From NCBI GenBank assembly GCA_009731375.1, contig BJOX01000020.1, positions 988,870-1,028,480 on the forward strand: 39,611 bases of DNA, given 5' to 3'. Position numbers and translations under genes: made by a program. The DNA comes from Paulinella micropora. Lineage: Eukaryota > Cercozoa > Imbricatea > Euglyphida. Each line of letters starts with the position of its first letter. Position 1 is the stretch's first letter. A model generated the notes under the pieces. The model did no database searches. It was given only the letters and a program-made list of their open reading frames with translations, and had not been told where the DNA came from. Shown piece by piece: positions 1 to 11,497 of the stretch.

Positions 1-116
1 TATCAGTCCCTTCTGAGCAAACATCACGGCTTAGCTGGGCATCGGGTTAATACTTTACCCACAGACTTCCTTGGTTGACGAAATCAGAAGCTCCTTTTTT
101 CTGACATTAGTCGATA
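1..116 (+). repeat. 546-bp satellite unit, partial copy
   Basis: This segment is nearly identical to 33022-33140 and 33570-33690 and, reversed, to 3128-3240 and 3674-3795. It starts inside the unit at the window edge and runs to the word GATATCTCATC, where (ATCT)n takes over. No coding or RNA function is recognised. The unit is identified by its 546-bp tandem period at the other two loci. Confidence 0.85.
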
Positions 117-563
<447 letters not shown>

Positions 564-618
564 CTCCAACACTACCACAACTCGCACTGTACCCTACATG
601 ATGATGTTTATTATATAT

Positions 619-649
<31 letters not shown>

Positions 650-732
650 AATATAGGGAGAGAGAGAGAGAGAGAGAGAGCACTACCACAACTCGCACTG
701 CACCCTACATCGTGATGTTTATATATATATTT

Positions 733-794
<62 letters not shown>

Positions 795-840
795 AATATA
801 GCACTACCACAACTCGCACTGTACCCTACATCGTGATGTT

Positions 841-893
<53 letters not shown>

Positions 894-929
894 CACTACC
901 ACAACTCGCACTGCACCCTACATCGTGAT

Positions 930-1010
<81 letters not shown>

Positions 1011-1106
1011 GAGCACTACCACAACTCGCACTGCACCCTACATCGTGATGTTTATATATATATAGAGCACTACCACAACTCGCACTGCACCCTACATCGT
1101 GATGTT

Positions 1107-1149
<43 letters not shown>

Positions 1150-1182
1150 CACTACCACAACTCGCACTATACCCTACATCAT
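564..1182. repeat. Compound minisatellite: ~42-bp unit alternating with (TA)n
   Basis: About seven copies of a ~42-bp unit (start GCACTACCACAACTCGCACT, end CATCGTGATGTTTA) begin near 567, 680, 800, 893, 1013, 1065 and 1147. They are separated by (TA)n blocks of very different length; the block after the second copy is preceded by (GA)n. The unit is almost invariant while the dinucleotide blocks vary. That is what a tandem repeat with an internal microsatellite would show. Confidence 0.9.
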
Positions 1183-1970
<788 letters not shown>

Positions 1971-1975
1971 ATTTA

Positions 1976-2110
1976 TTTATCGGTCACCTCAACAAAACAA
2001 AGTCAAGTTACCGGTAAAACGACACATGCTGCGCGACGAATTCGACGTGTTTTGCGGGCTCGCCGGCCCGGCCCGGCTCGCCCGCAAACCACGTCAAATT
2101 TGTGGCTAGC
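1976..2110 (+). repeat. Dual-hairpin repeat, copy 1
   Basis: Two adjacent inverted repeats. Hairpin A is TTTATCGGTCACC (1976-1988) against GTTACCGGTAAA (2007-2018). Hairpin B is GACGTGTTTTGCGGGC (2044-2059) against GCCCGCAAACCACGTC (2080-2095), with a GC-rich centre. B is followed by TGTGGCTAGC. Related copies lie at 7340-7482 (reversed), 12903-13008, 31051-31145 and 32490-32606. It is probably a small non-autonomous mobile element of unknown class. Confidence 0.75.
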
Positions 2111-2256
2111 TGAATAATATACTATTGCAGATATAATTTATGTAGGTATGTTTGTATGCAATATAATCAGCGTGTGTATTTGAGTGCATGTTTGTGATGT
2201 ATGCGATGTATGTGTATTGCTTATGAGTGTATTTTTTATCTTCGCCATGCGTACAC

Positions 2257-2327
<71 letters not shown>

Positions 2328-2379
2328 ATAAAGCTTGTGCGGAAACAACCAGGACAGAAAGTGCAATTAAGAGAAGAGA

Positions 2380-2414
<35 letters not shown>

Positions 2415-2527
2415 GAGAGAGAGAATGTTCGAGGTAGATAGGTAGATAGGTAGATATATAGGTAGAATGATAGGTAGAAGGATAGTAATAGGTAGATAGA
2501 TAGGTAGATAGATAGGTAGATAGATAG

Positions 2528-2582
<55 letters not shown>

Positions 2583-2585
2583 ATA
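2111..2585. repeat. Short unique spacer, then ATCT, GA, GGTA/GATA and CT tracts
   Basis: 2111-2255 is AT-rich complex sequence with no recognised feature. (ATCT)n runs 2256-2326, (GA)n 2376-2424, GGTA/GATA mixtures 2431-2528 and (CT)n 2530-2580. Confidence 0.85.
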
Positions 2586-3000
2586 TCCTACAAACGAGAA
2601 AGGTATGGATAGAGACCATAACAGATCTTCATAGTAAGGTATGGATAGAGACCATAACAGATCTTATGGGAAGAGATAGTAAGGTATGGATAGAGACCAT
2701 CACAGGTCTTATGGAAAGAACGAAGAAGGAAGGAAGGAAGGAAGAAGGAAGGAAGGAAGGAAGGAAGAAGGAAGGAAGGAAGGAAGAAGGAAGGAAAGAA
2801 GGAAGGAAGGAAGAAGGAAGGAAATAAGGAAGGAAGAAGAAGGAAGGAAGGAAGAAGGAAGGAAGAAGGAAGGAAGGAAGGAATAATGAAGGAAGGAAGG
2901 AAGAAGGAAGGAAGGAAGGAAGCAGGAAGCAGGAAGGAAGCAGGACATAGTAAGGTATGGATAGAGACCATGTCAGATCTTATGGGAAGAGATAATATCG
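2586..3000. repeat. ~36-45-bp tandem unit split by a (GGAA)n expansion
   Basis: The unit AAGGTATGGATAGAGACCAT plus ANCAGATCTTATGGGAAGAG occurs near 2601, 2637 and 2682, and again near 2952. Between the third and fourth copies a (GGAA/GGAAGAA)n tract fills 2720-2945. The tract seems to have grown from the GGGAAGAG/GGAAAGAACGAAGGAAG end of the unit. Confidence 0.8.
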
Positions 3001-3038
3001 CACTGGGGAGGTTTTCGACAGACGATACAGCCTGAGAC

Positions 3039-3042
3039 AAAA

Positions 3043-3091
<49 letters not shown>

Positions 3092-3127
3092 TATATATAT
3101 ATATATGTATATATATATGTATATAGA
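3039..3127. repeat. (TA)n tract
   Basis: Alternating TA with few interruptions. It directly abuts the inverted 546-bp satellite copy at the word GATGAGATATCGAC. Confidence 0.95.
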
Positions 3128-3791
3128 TGAGATATCGACTAATGTCAGAAAAAAGGAGCTTCTGATTTCGTCAACCAAGGAAGTCTGTGGGTAAAGTATT
3201 AACCCGATGCCCAGCTAAGCCGTGATGTTTGCACGGAAGGGACTGATACAGGCGATACCAAAGCTCCCTAGTACCAGGCGGGGCCAGGGCTCGTTCCATA
3301 AGCGCCCCTTGCAGAACGAGCTCCCACCTCCATTACACAGGACCCAGATAGCAGATGGAGTTTCGAGACTGTTCGACAGTCTAGTATAAACCGACAGAGC
3401 ACTGTGGGTTTTATTCCGGGCTCAACAAGCGAGAAAGGGCACCCTGAGGGAACAGGATTGTGCTTCCCGTCGCTATTTCGGCATGTGACTTATAGGCGTA
3501 TGGCTAGGCACACATAAGGCACCCCACCACGGGCCCAGCACACCCACACCATCCCCTAATTCTCTGTCTGTCGACAGATGGCACCCATTTCAAAAAACCA
3601 AGCCCAAGGGAGGGTCAGTGACACCTCAAGTGGCCTTGGTTCACTCCGTGGAGTAAGTGATGAGATCAACTGATGAGATATCGACTAATGTCAGAAAAAA
3701 GGAGCTTCTGATTTCGTCAACCAAGGAAGTCTGTGGGTAAAGTATTAACCCGATGCCCAGCTAAGCCGTGATGTTTGCACGGAAGGTACTG

Positions 3792-3795
<4 letters not shown>
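3128..3795 (-). repeat. 546-bp satellite unit, ~1.2 copies, reverse orientation
   Basis: The word GATATCGACTAATGTCAG begins at 3131 and again at 3677, a 546-bp period. The sequence is the reverse complement of the 32772-33690 array with very few differences. Reading the forward sense, the unit contains an AATAAA hexamer (complement near 3410-3415), a hairpin GCTCGTTC/GAACGAGC and the dyad ACTCCACGGAGT. No protein is evident. The copy ends in (GATA)n at about 3793. Confidence 0.9.
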
Positions 3796-3833
<38 letters not shown>

Positions 3834-3951
3834 TTGTGCTAGGGAGATATTATTCAGAAGACGGCATAGCCTATGTATGTATGTATGTGTATGTGTATGT
3901 ATGTATGTATGTATGTATATACGTGTGTATGTATCTGTGTATGTGTGTGTA

Positions 3952-3987
<36 letters not shown>

Positions 3988-4029
3988 CGAGAGAGTGAGT
4001 GAGTAAGTGAGAGAGAGTGTGTGTGAGTG

Positions 4030-4063
<34 letters not shown>

Positions 4064-4105
4064 TGTGTGTGTGTGTGTGTGTGTGAGTGAGTGAGTGTGA
4101 GTGAG

Positions 4106-4171
<66 letters not shown>

Positions 4172-4194
4172 TAGATAGATATATAGATAGATAT

Positions 4195-4235
<41 letters not shown>

Positions 4236-4245
4236 GATACCCCGA
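3793..4245. repeat. GATA, ATGT, GT and GA compound microsatellite
   Basis: (GATA)n 3793-3832, a ~40-bp link to 3870, then ATGT/GT 3871-3970, mixed GA/GT 3968-4110, (GA)n 4110-4170 and (GATA)n 4171-4236. Long frames here come from stop-free repeats. 4245-4305 is a short unique stretch with no recognised feature. Confidence 0.9.
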
Positions 4246-4305
4246 TAGCATTTCCAACCTCCTTTGGAAGCACTGTGGATTTGAAATCGCCTAAGTAAGC
4301 AAGCC

Positions 4306-4307
4306 AG

Positions 4308-4352
<45 letters not shown>

Positions 4353-4357
4353 TAAGC

Positions 4358-4389
<32 letters not shown>

Positions 4390-4412
4390 AGATGAGTAAG
4401 TAAGTAAGTAAA

Positions 4413-4472
<60 letters not shown>

Positions 4473-4706
4473 CAAGTAAGTAAGTAAAAAGATGAGTAAG
4501 TAAGTAAGTAAGTAAGTAAGTATGTAAGTAAAAATATGAGTAAGTAAGTAAGTGAGTAAGTATGTATGTAAGTAAAAATATGAGTAAGTAAGTGAGTGAG
4601 TAAGTATGTATGTATGTAAGTAAAAAGATGAGTAAGTAAGTAAGTAAGTATGTAAGTAAAAAGATGAGTAAGTAAGTAAGTAAGTAAGTATGTAAGTAAA
4701 AAGATG

Positions 4707-4737
<31 letters not shown>

Positions 4738-4766
4738 AGATGAGTAAGTAAGTAAGTAAAAAGATG

Positions 4767-4797
<31 letters not shown>

Positions 4798-5196
4798 AGA
4801 TGAGTAAGTAAGTAAGTAAGTAAGTAAAAAGATGAGTAAGTAAGTAAGTAAGTAAGTAAGTATGTATGTATGTAAGTAAAAAGATGAGTAAGTAAGTAAG
4901 TAAGTAAGTATGTATGTATGTAAGTAAAAAGATGAGTAAGTAAGTAAGTAATTAAGTAAGTATGTATGTAAGTAAAAAGATGAGTAAGTAAGTAAGTAAA
5001 AAGATGAGTAAGTAAGTACGTAAGTAAGTAAGTAAGTAAGTAAAAAGATAAATAAGTAAGTAAATAAGTGAGTAAGTATGTAAGTAAAAAGATGAGTAAG
5101 TAAGTAAGTAAGTATGTATGTATGAAGTAAAAAGATGAGTAAGTAAGTAAGTAAGTAAGTAAGTATGTAAGTAAAAAGATGAGTAAGTAAGTAAGC

Positions 5197-5228
<32 letters not shown>

Positions 5229-5279
5229 AGATGACAATAAGTAAGTAAGTAAGTAAGTAAGTATGTAAGTAAAAAGATG

Positions 5280-5319
<40 letters not shown>

Positions 5320-5623
5320 TGTAAGTAAAAAGATGAGTAAGTAAGTAAGTAAGTAAGTAAGTAACTATGTAAGTAAAACGATGAGTAAGTAAGTATGTAA
5401 GTAAAAAGATGAGTAAGTAAGTAAGTAAGTAAGTAAGTAACTATGTAAGTAAAACGATGAGTAAGTAAGTAAGTAAGTACGTAAGTAAGTAAGTAAAAAG
5501 ATGAGTAAGTAAGTAAGTAAGTAAGTAAATAAAAAGGTGAGTAAGTAAAAAGGTAAGCAAGTAAGTGAGTAAGTAAGTAAGTTCGTAAGTAAGTATGTAA
5601 ATAAGTAAGTAAGTAAGCAAGTT

Positions 5624-5665
<42 letters not shown>

Positions 5666-5800
5666 CAAGCAAGCAAGTGAATAAGTAGGTAAGTAGGTAA
5701 ATAGGTAAGTAAGTAAGTAGTAAGTAAGTAAGTAAGTAAGTAAGTAATTAAGTAAGCAAAAGCAAGAGAGGAAGCAAAGAAGCAAGCAAGCAAGCAAGCA
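4306..5800. repeat. (GTAA)n array with higher-order AAAAAGATGAG interruptions
   Basis: A ~1.5-kb tetranucleotide array. The word AAAAAGATGAG (sometimes AAAACGATGAG or AAAAATATGAG) recurs more than 20 times at about 24-60-bp spacing, often preceded by GTATGTAAGT. This is a minisatellite built on the tetramer. Toward 5740-5800 it degrades into GCAA repeats. The 506-codon reverse-strand frame has no real protein content. Confidence 0.9.
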
Positions 5801-6743
5801 AGTTTGACCGGCGGCTGTGTGGAGAATGAGCTCGCGAAGCAAAGCGTACGGGGACAGAGGGACATCGAAGAATTCAACACCAGAACTGACACACATGCAT
5901 ATAAAGTCTTGTGAAAAATTTCAACCCTATCTATCTCTGAGTAAGCAAAAGTGTGTTTGGAGATACAGGGACGGAGCAAAAGAAATGAGAACTTCTTCTG
6001 CCTCTGCTTCTGCTTCTTCTGCCTCTGCTTCTGCTTCTGCCAGGCAAGGAGCCGGTAATTACGGTACATTTGTTGTCACAAATAAAAGTTTAGCCCAAAA
6101 TTCCCCGTATTTACGGCTGGCCGAAAGGTGAGGTGGCCGAAACTTTTGACCCGACCTTATGTCCCTCTGTTCTCAAAATGTTTTGCTTACTCAGAGATAG
6201 GTAGATAGCGTTGAAATAGGCTACAAATCTTTCATGTGCATGTGTGTGTGTCAGTTCTAAAGGGCTGAAAGCAGCCTGTACCAACGCAATATATATAACT
6301 CATACATACATACATACATACATACATACATTCACACGTAATAGGAGAGCAGACGTACACAAACGCAAGCTAAATAGCTCATACACACGTACATACATAC
6401 ATTGTGTGGAATACTTCGATAGCATCCGCCATGCAAGGTAGTGCTCGAGCTGCTGCTAGTACAGATATATCACCTTCAGTCAACGTCTCCAACCATTTCG
6501 AGACTTTCACTACAGTTTTTCCACGCCTGCCTCTTCTGGTGGACGGGGTGTTGGGCCGAAATTCTTCACAACTTTGAATAACAAATGTACCGTTATTACG
6601 GAATGATTTGTTCTGGGCGAAATTTTTCATTATTCCTTAGTAGTATTACAAGCCAGAACTGACATATATATAATACGTGTATATGATGGTTGGCTGGAAA
6701 GTTTTTTGTCGTATATTTCAACCCGATCCTTTCATTAGGTAAG

Positions 6744-6745
<2 letters not shown>
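5801..6745. repeat. Complex island with inverted repeats (possible decayed MITEs)
   Basis: The arm at 5881-5950 (CCAGAACTGACACACATGCA ... CTGAGTAAGCAAAA) reappears inverted at 6180-6258. A second inverted pair joins 6048-6110 and 6535-6605 (AATTACGGTACATTTGTTGT against ACAAATGTACCGTTATTACG). CCAGAACTGACA occurs a third time near 6655. A reverse frame of 83 codons (6379-6630) has non-simple composition but no recognised domain. A (CATA)n block lies at about 6300-6330. Confidence 0.65.
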
Positions 6746-6832
<87 letters not shown>

Positions 6833-6866
6833 AAAGAGAGAGAAAGAAAGAGAGAGAGAGAAAGAG

Positions 6867-6900
<34 letters not shown>

Positions 6901-6958
6901 AGGGAGGGAGAGGGAGAGAGAGAGAGAGAGAGACAAAGAGAGATAGAGAGAGACACAG

Positions 6959-7009
<51 letters not shown>

Positions 7010-7034
7010 AAGAAAGAAAGAAAGAAAGAAAAGA

Positions 7035-7067
<33 letters not shown>

Positions 7068-7180
7068 AGAGAGAGAAAAAAGAGAGAGAAAAAGAAAGAG
7101 AGAGAAAAAAGAGAGAGAAAAAAGAGAGAAAAAGAGAGAAAAAGAGAGAAAAAGAGAGAAAAAGAGAGAAATATTTTGAG

Positions 7181-7221
<41 letters not shown>
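6746..7221. repeat. Long (GA)n / (GAAA)n purine tract
   Basis: About 475 bp of pure purine on this strand: (GA)n, then GAAA-rich and GGGA-rich sections. It is flanked by short unique sequence. Open frames on both strands are artefacts of composition. Confidence 0.95.
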
Positions 7222-7223
<2 letters not shown>

Positions 7224-7339
7224 ACCGGTCGGTCCCTATCTTGTCTAGAGTCCACCCCAGCTGCGTGATGGCAATGTGCTCATTCTTCTCCGTCAGCAGT
7301 CTAATAAGCAAACGACATGGAATAGTAATATCACGCGGC

Positions 7340-7482
7340 TAGCCAACAAATTTGGCGTGTTTTACGGGCGAGCCGGAGCCGGGCCGGCGAGCCCGCAAAA
7401 CACGTCAAATTTGGCGCGCCGCATATGTAGTTTTATCGGTAACCTGACCCACACATTTTTTTGTGTGGAGGTGACTGATAAA
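7340..7482 (-). repeat. Dual-hairpin repeat, copy 2 (reversed)
   Basis: Order and orientation are flipped relative to copy 1. Hairpin B is TTTGGCGTGTTTTACGGGC (7351-7369) against GCCCGCAAAACACGTCAAA (7391-7409). Hairpin A is TTTATCGGTAACC (7432-7444) against GGTGACTGATAAA (7470-7482), with an inner CCACAC/GTGTGG stem. GGCTAGCC on the distal side of B mirrors the TGGCTAGC of copies 1 and 3. Confidence 0.75.
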
Positions 7483-7504
7483 GTATTAGAAGAGGTTAGT
7501 GGGT

Positions 7505-7596
7505 AGGGTAAGTAAGTAAGTAAGTAAGTACGTAAGTAAGTAAGTAAGTACGTAAGTAAGTAAGTAAGTAAGTAAGTGTGTATGTATGTATGTATG

Positions 7597-7627
<31 letters not shown>

Positions 7628-7784
7628 GCAAGAAAAGTAAGTAAGTAAGAGTACGTAAGTACGTACGTACATAAAGGGCAGGTAGGCAACTGTGTAGGTA
7701 GGTAGGTCATGTCTGAGTCCATGCTAGAGGAAAATAGGTAGATCGATAGATAGATAGATCGATAGATCGATAGATAGGTAGATC

Positions 7785-7821
<37 letters not shown>

Positions 7822-7825
7822 TTAG

Positions 7826-7856
<31 letters not shown>

Positions 7857-7918
7857 ATTAGTTAGATAGATAGATAGATAGGTAGATAGATAGGTAGATA
7901 GATAGGTAGATAGATAGG

Positions 7919-7949
<31 letters not shown>

Positions 7950-7974
7950 ATAGATAGTTAGTTGGTTAGATAGT

Positions 7975-8023
<49 letters not shown>

Positions 8024-8094
8024 CTGCGCGATCCTGTACAAGTTAGTTAGTTAGATAGATAGTTAGTTGGTTAGATAGTTAGATAGATAGATAT

Positions 8095-8140
<46 letters not shown>

Positions 8141-8162
8141 CTGCGCGATCCTGTACAAGCCA
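7505..8162. repeat. GTAA, TATG, GATA and GTTA tetramers with a ~118-bp duplication
   Basis: (GTAA)n 7509-7577, (TATG)n 7578-7625, then GATA/GTTA mixtures to 8140. The word CTGCGCGATCCTGTACAA occurs at 8023 and 8141, 118 bp apart. The intervening GTTA/GATA sequence resembles that before the first word, so a tandem duplication carried the microsatellite with it. Confidence 0.85.
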
Positions 8163-8192
8163 GGGGAAAACTCTCTATTATAATGATAATAG

Positions 8193-8363
8193 TGTATCTC
8201 CTGCCAATTGCTGAGCCAAAAGGCCATGTGCATCCAGTCCTCCATTCCATAAGGAAAGTCTCCACACCAATCGGTGGAATAAACGAAGTGACGGCATAGA
8301 ACATTACTCTAGGAGCTTTATACCAATCAGCCCATGGAAAGGACCGATGGCCTATGTACTCCC

Positions 8364-8410
<47 letters not shown>

Positions 8411-8675
8411 GTGCTTCTCTGTCAATGGCTGATGCATTTCTGCACATGCGCCTCCATCGTCTCACCCGTGAGGGGAGTACGAAGAATTGACGATAGGCTG
8501 TAATGACACCCCCGCAAGGGCAGTTCCAACACTTCCAGACGGACCGGTATGTTCAATGAAAATACTGGTCCAGACGGACCGGTATGTTCAATGAAAATAC
8601 TGGTGGCACCGACGGGAATCGAACTGGCGACTGGGCCCAGATGGTAGAACTTGACCACTGGGCTATCACGGTGTC
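8193..8675 (-). mobile_element. tRNA-derived SINE with internal (AAT)n, copy 1 (most complete)
   Basis: On the reverse strand the order is a tRNA-like head (8605-8675), a body with a ~34-bp tandem duplication (TATTTTCATTGAACATACCG twice, 8530-8603), a CG-containing middle to about 8410, an internal (ATT)n at 8366-8410, a second unique block to 8195, and an ATT-type remnant at 8176-8192. The same order is seen in the forward copy at 21186-21669. Two gapped or partial copies lie at 12198-12575 and 14099-14272. The ~480-bp length and pol III head fit a SINE. The partner LINE is unknown. Confidence 0.8.
8605..8675 (-). promoter_or_regulatory. tRNA-like pol III promoter head of the SINE
   Basis: The reverse strand carries an A-box match TAGCCCAGTGG (complement at 8655-8665) and a B-box match GTTCGATTCCC (complement at 8614-8624), about 40 bp apart as in tRNA genes. 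The ends GACACCG and CGGTGCC can pair as an acceptor-like stem with one mismatch. The D-arm and anticodon arm do not fold cleanly, so this is a tRNA-derived SINE head and not a functional tRNA gene. Confidence 0.7.
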
Positions 8676-9490
<815 letters not shown>

Positions 9491-9497
9491 TCCAAAA

Positions 9498-9539
<42 letters not shown>

Positions 9540-9554
9540 TCTTCCTCTTTCTCT

Positions 9555-9603
<49 letters not shown>

Positions 9604-9686
9604 ATCCTTTTTGCCTCTCTGCTTCAGCGGACCAGGGCAATGACGAGCACTGCCATAGAAGTAAGAAATACTTTCCACCGCCCAGA
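9491..9686. repeat. (CT)n tract and short unique flank
   Basis: (CT)n with TTTCTC variants at 9503-9601, then about 85 bp of complex sequence leading to the word that borders the pentamer array. No gene recognised. Confidence 0.85.
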
Positions 9687-10387
9687 ACAGCGACCAACCT
9701 TAACCTTGCTCAGACAATCATATGTTACGTTACGTTACGTTACGTTGTTACGTTACGTTACGTTACGTTACATTATGTTATGTTGTTATGTTACGTTATG
9801 TTACGTTACGTTACGTTACGTTACGTTACGTTATGCTATGTTATGTTATGTTACGTTACGTTACGTTACGTTACGTTACGTTATGTTATGTTATGTTATG
9901 TTATGTTATGTTACGTTACATTATGTTATGTTATGTTATGTTATGTTATGTTATGTTATGTTATGTTACGTTACGTTACGTTACGTTACGTTATGTTATG
10001 TAACGTTACGTTACGTTACATTACGTTACATTATGTTATGTTATGCTATGTTATGTTACGTTACGTTACGTTATGTTACGTTACGTTACGTTACGTTATA
10101 TTATGTTATATTATGTTATGTTATGTTACGTTACGTTACGTTACATTATGTTATGTTATGCTATGTTATGTTACGTTACGTTACGTTACGTTACGTTACT
10201 TTATGTTATGTTATGTTATGTTACGTTACGTTACGTTACGTTACGTTACATTATGTTATGTTATGTTATGTTATGCTACGTTACGTTACGTTACGTTACG
10301 TTATGTTACGTTATGTTATGTTATGTTATGTTATGTTATGTTATGTATGAAGAAAAACAGCGACCAGCCTTGCTCAGACAATGATAC
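9687..10387. repeat. TTACG/TTATG pentamer array between direct repeats
   Basis: From about 9722 to 10345 the sequence is almost entirely TTACG and TTATG pentamers, with TTACA, CTATG, TTATA and TTACT variants. CTATG/CTACG markers preceded by TTATG sit at 9836, 10046, 10161 and 10276, spaced 210, 115 and 115 bp. The array is bracketed by a direct repeat (ACAGCGACCARCCTT ... GCTCAGACAAT) at 9687-9720 and 10357-10383, so it lies inside a duplicated unit. Confidence 0.9.
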
Positions 10388-10396
10388 GAAGGAAAA

Positions 10397-10480
10397 AAAG
10401 GAAGAAATTAGGCAGTAAAGGGGGAAAAAGGCAGCAGTGAGGCAACGGAGGGAAAGAAAGGCAGTAGTGAGCCAATAGAG
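10397..10480. repeat. ~30-bp GGCAGTAGTGAG minisatellite
   Basis: Three imperfect copies beginning GGCAGTAAAGG, GGCAGCAGTGAGG and GGCAGTAGTGAGC. The same unit recurs at 13331-13423 and a single related word occurs near 10911. No protein evidence. Confidence 0.65.
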
Positions 10481-10487
10481 GGAGACC

Positions 10488-10545
<58 letters not shown>

Positions 10546-10550
10546 CAGAC

Positions 10551-10594
<44 letters not shown>

Positions 10595-10619
10595 GGATGG
10601 ATGGATGGATGGATAGATG

Positions 10620-10650
<31 letters not shown>

Positions 10651-10713
10651 GGATAGATGGATAGATGGATAGATAGATAGACAGATAGATAGATAGATAG
10701 ATAGATAGATAGT

Positions 10714-10746
<33 letters not shown>

Positions 10747-10763
10747 GGATAGATAGATGGATG

Positions 10764-10794
<31 letters not shown>

Positions 10795-10807
10795 GGATAG
10801 ATAGATG

Positions 10808-10891
<84 letters not shown>

Positions 10892-10892
10892 A
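10488..10892. repeat. (GATA)n tract with GATG variants
   Basis: About 400 bp of (GATA)n. GATG, GACA and GTTA variants are clustered, so local re-amplification is likely. It is followed by a short A/G-rich flank. Confidence 0.95.
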
Positions 10893-10949
10893 ATAGAAGG
10901 AAAGAAAAAAGGCAGTTGGGGCAATGAGGACACGCAGCAGAGCAGAGGA

Positions 10950-10963
10950 CGTATGTATGTATG

Positions 10964-10995
<32 letters not shown>

Positions 10996-11105
10996 TGTAT
11001 GTATGTACGTATGTATGTATGTATGTATGCATGCATGTATGTATGTATGTATGTATGTATGTATGTATGTACGTATGTATTTATGTATGTATGTATGTCA
11101 TACAT
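10950..11105. repeat. (ATGT)n tract
   Basis: Nearly pure ATGT with ATGC and ACGT variants. Frames of the form MYVCMYVC are artefacts. Confidence 0.95.
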
Positions 11106-11114
11106 ACCTTGCCC

Positions 11115-11170
11115 GCCTTGCTAGTTCTGCTGCTGAAGTCAACGCTGTATAAGAAAGGAGAGGACAAGGA

Positions 11171-11220
<50 letters not shown>

Positions 11221-11266
11221 TGCTAGTGCTGCTGAAGTCGAGGCTGAATAAGAAAGGAGAGGACAA

Positions 11267-11303
<37 letters not shown>

Positions 11304-11346
11304 AGTGCTGCTGAAGTCGAGGCTGGTTAGGAAAGGAGAGGACAAG

Positions 11347-11403
<57 letters not shown>

Positions 11404-11456
11404 GAGAAAGTGCCAGTGCTGCTGAAGTCGAGGCTGAATAAGAAAGGAGAGGACAA

Positions 11457-11497
<41 letters not shown>

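Noticed and set aside
564-1182. CRISPR-like repeat/spacer array
   Set aside because: The 'spacers' are (TA)n or (GA)n, not unique sequence, and the context is eukaryotic.
3717-5237. 506-codon reverse-strand open frame (LLTYLLTY type)
   Set aside because: It is a translation of (GTAA)n, (GATA)n and (GA)n, which lack stops in that frame. No protein-like composition.
6379-6630. 83-codon reverse frame as a gene
   Set aside because: Composition is normal, but it overlaps inverted repeat arms and has no recognisable domain, so it was left as a note in the island entry.
8071-8304. Shared 'FYAVTSFIPPIGVETF' peptide in four places
   Set aside because: It is the conserved distal block of the SINE read in one frame. 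SINEs do not code, and the frame runs into ATT repeats.
8605-8675. Functional tRNA gene
   Set aside because: A and B boxes fit, but the D and anticodon arms do not fold well and the forward copy lacks the A box. It is part of a dispersed SINE.
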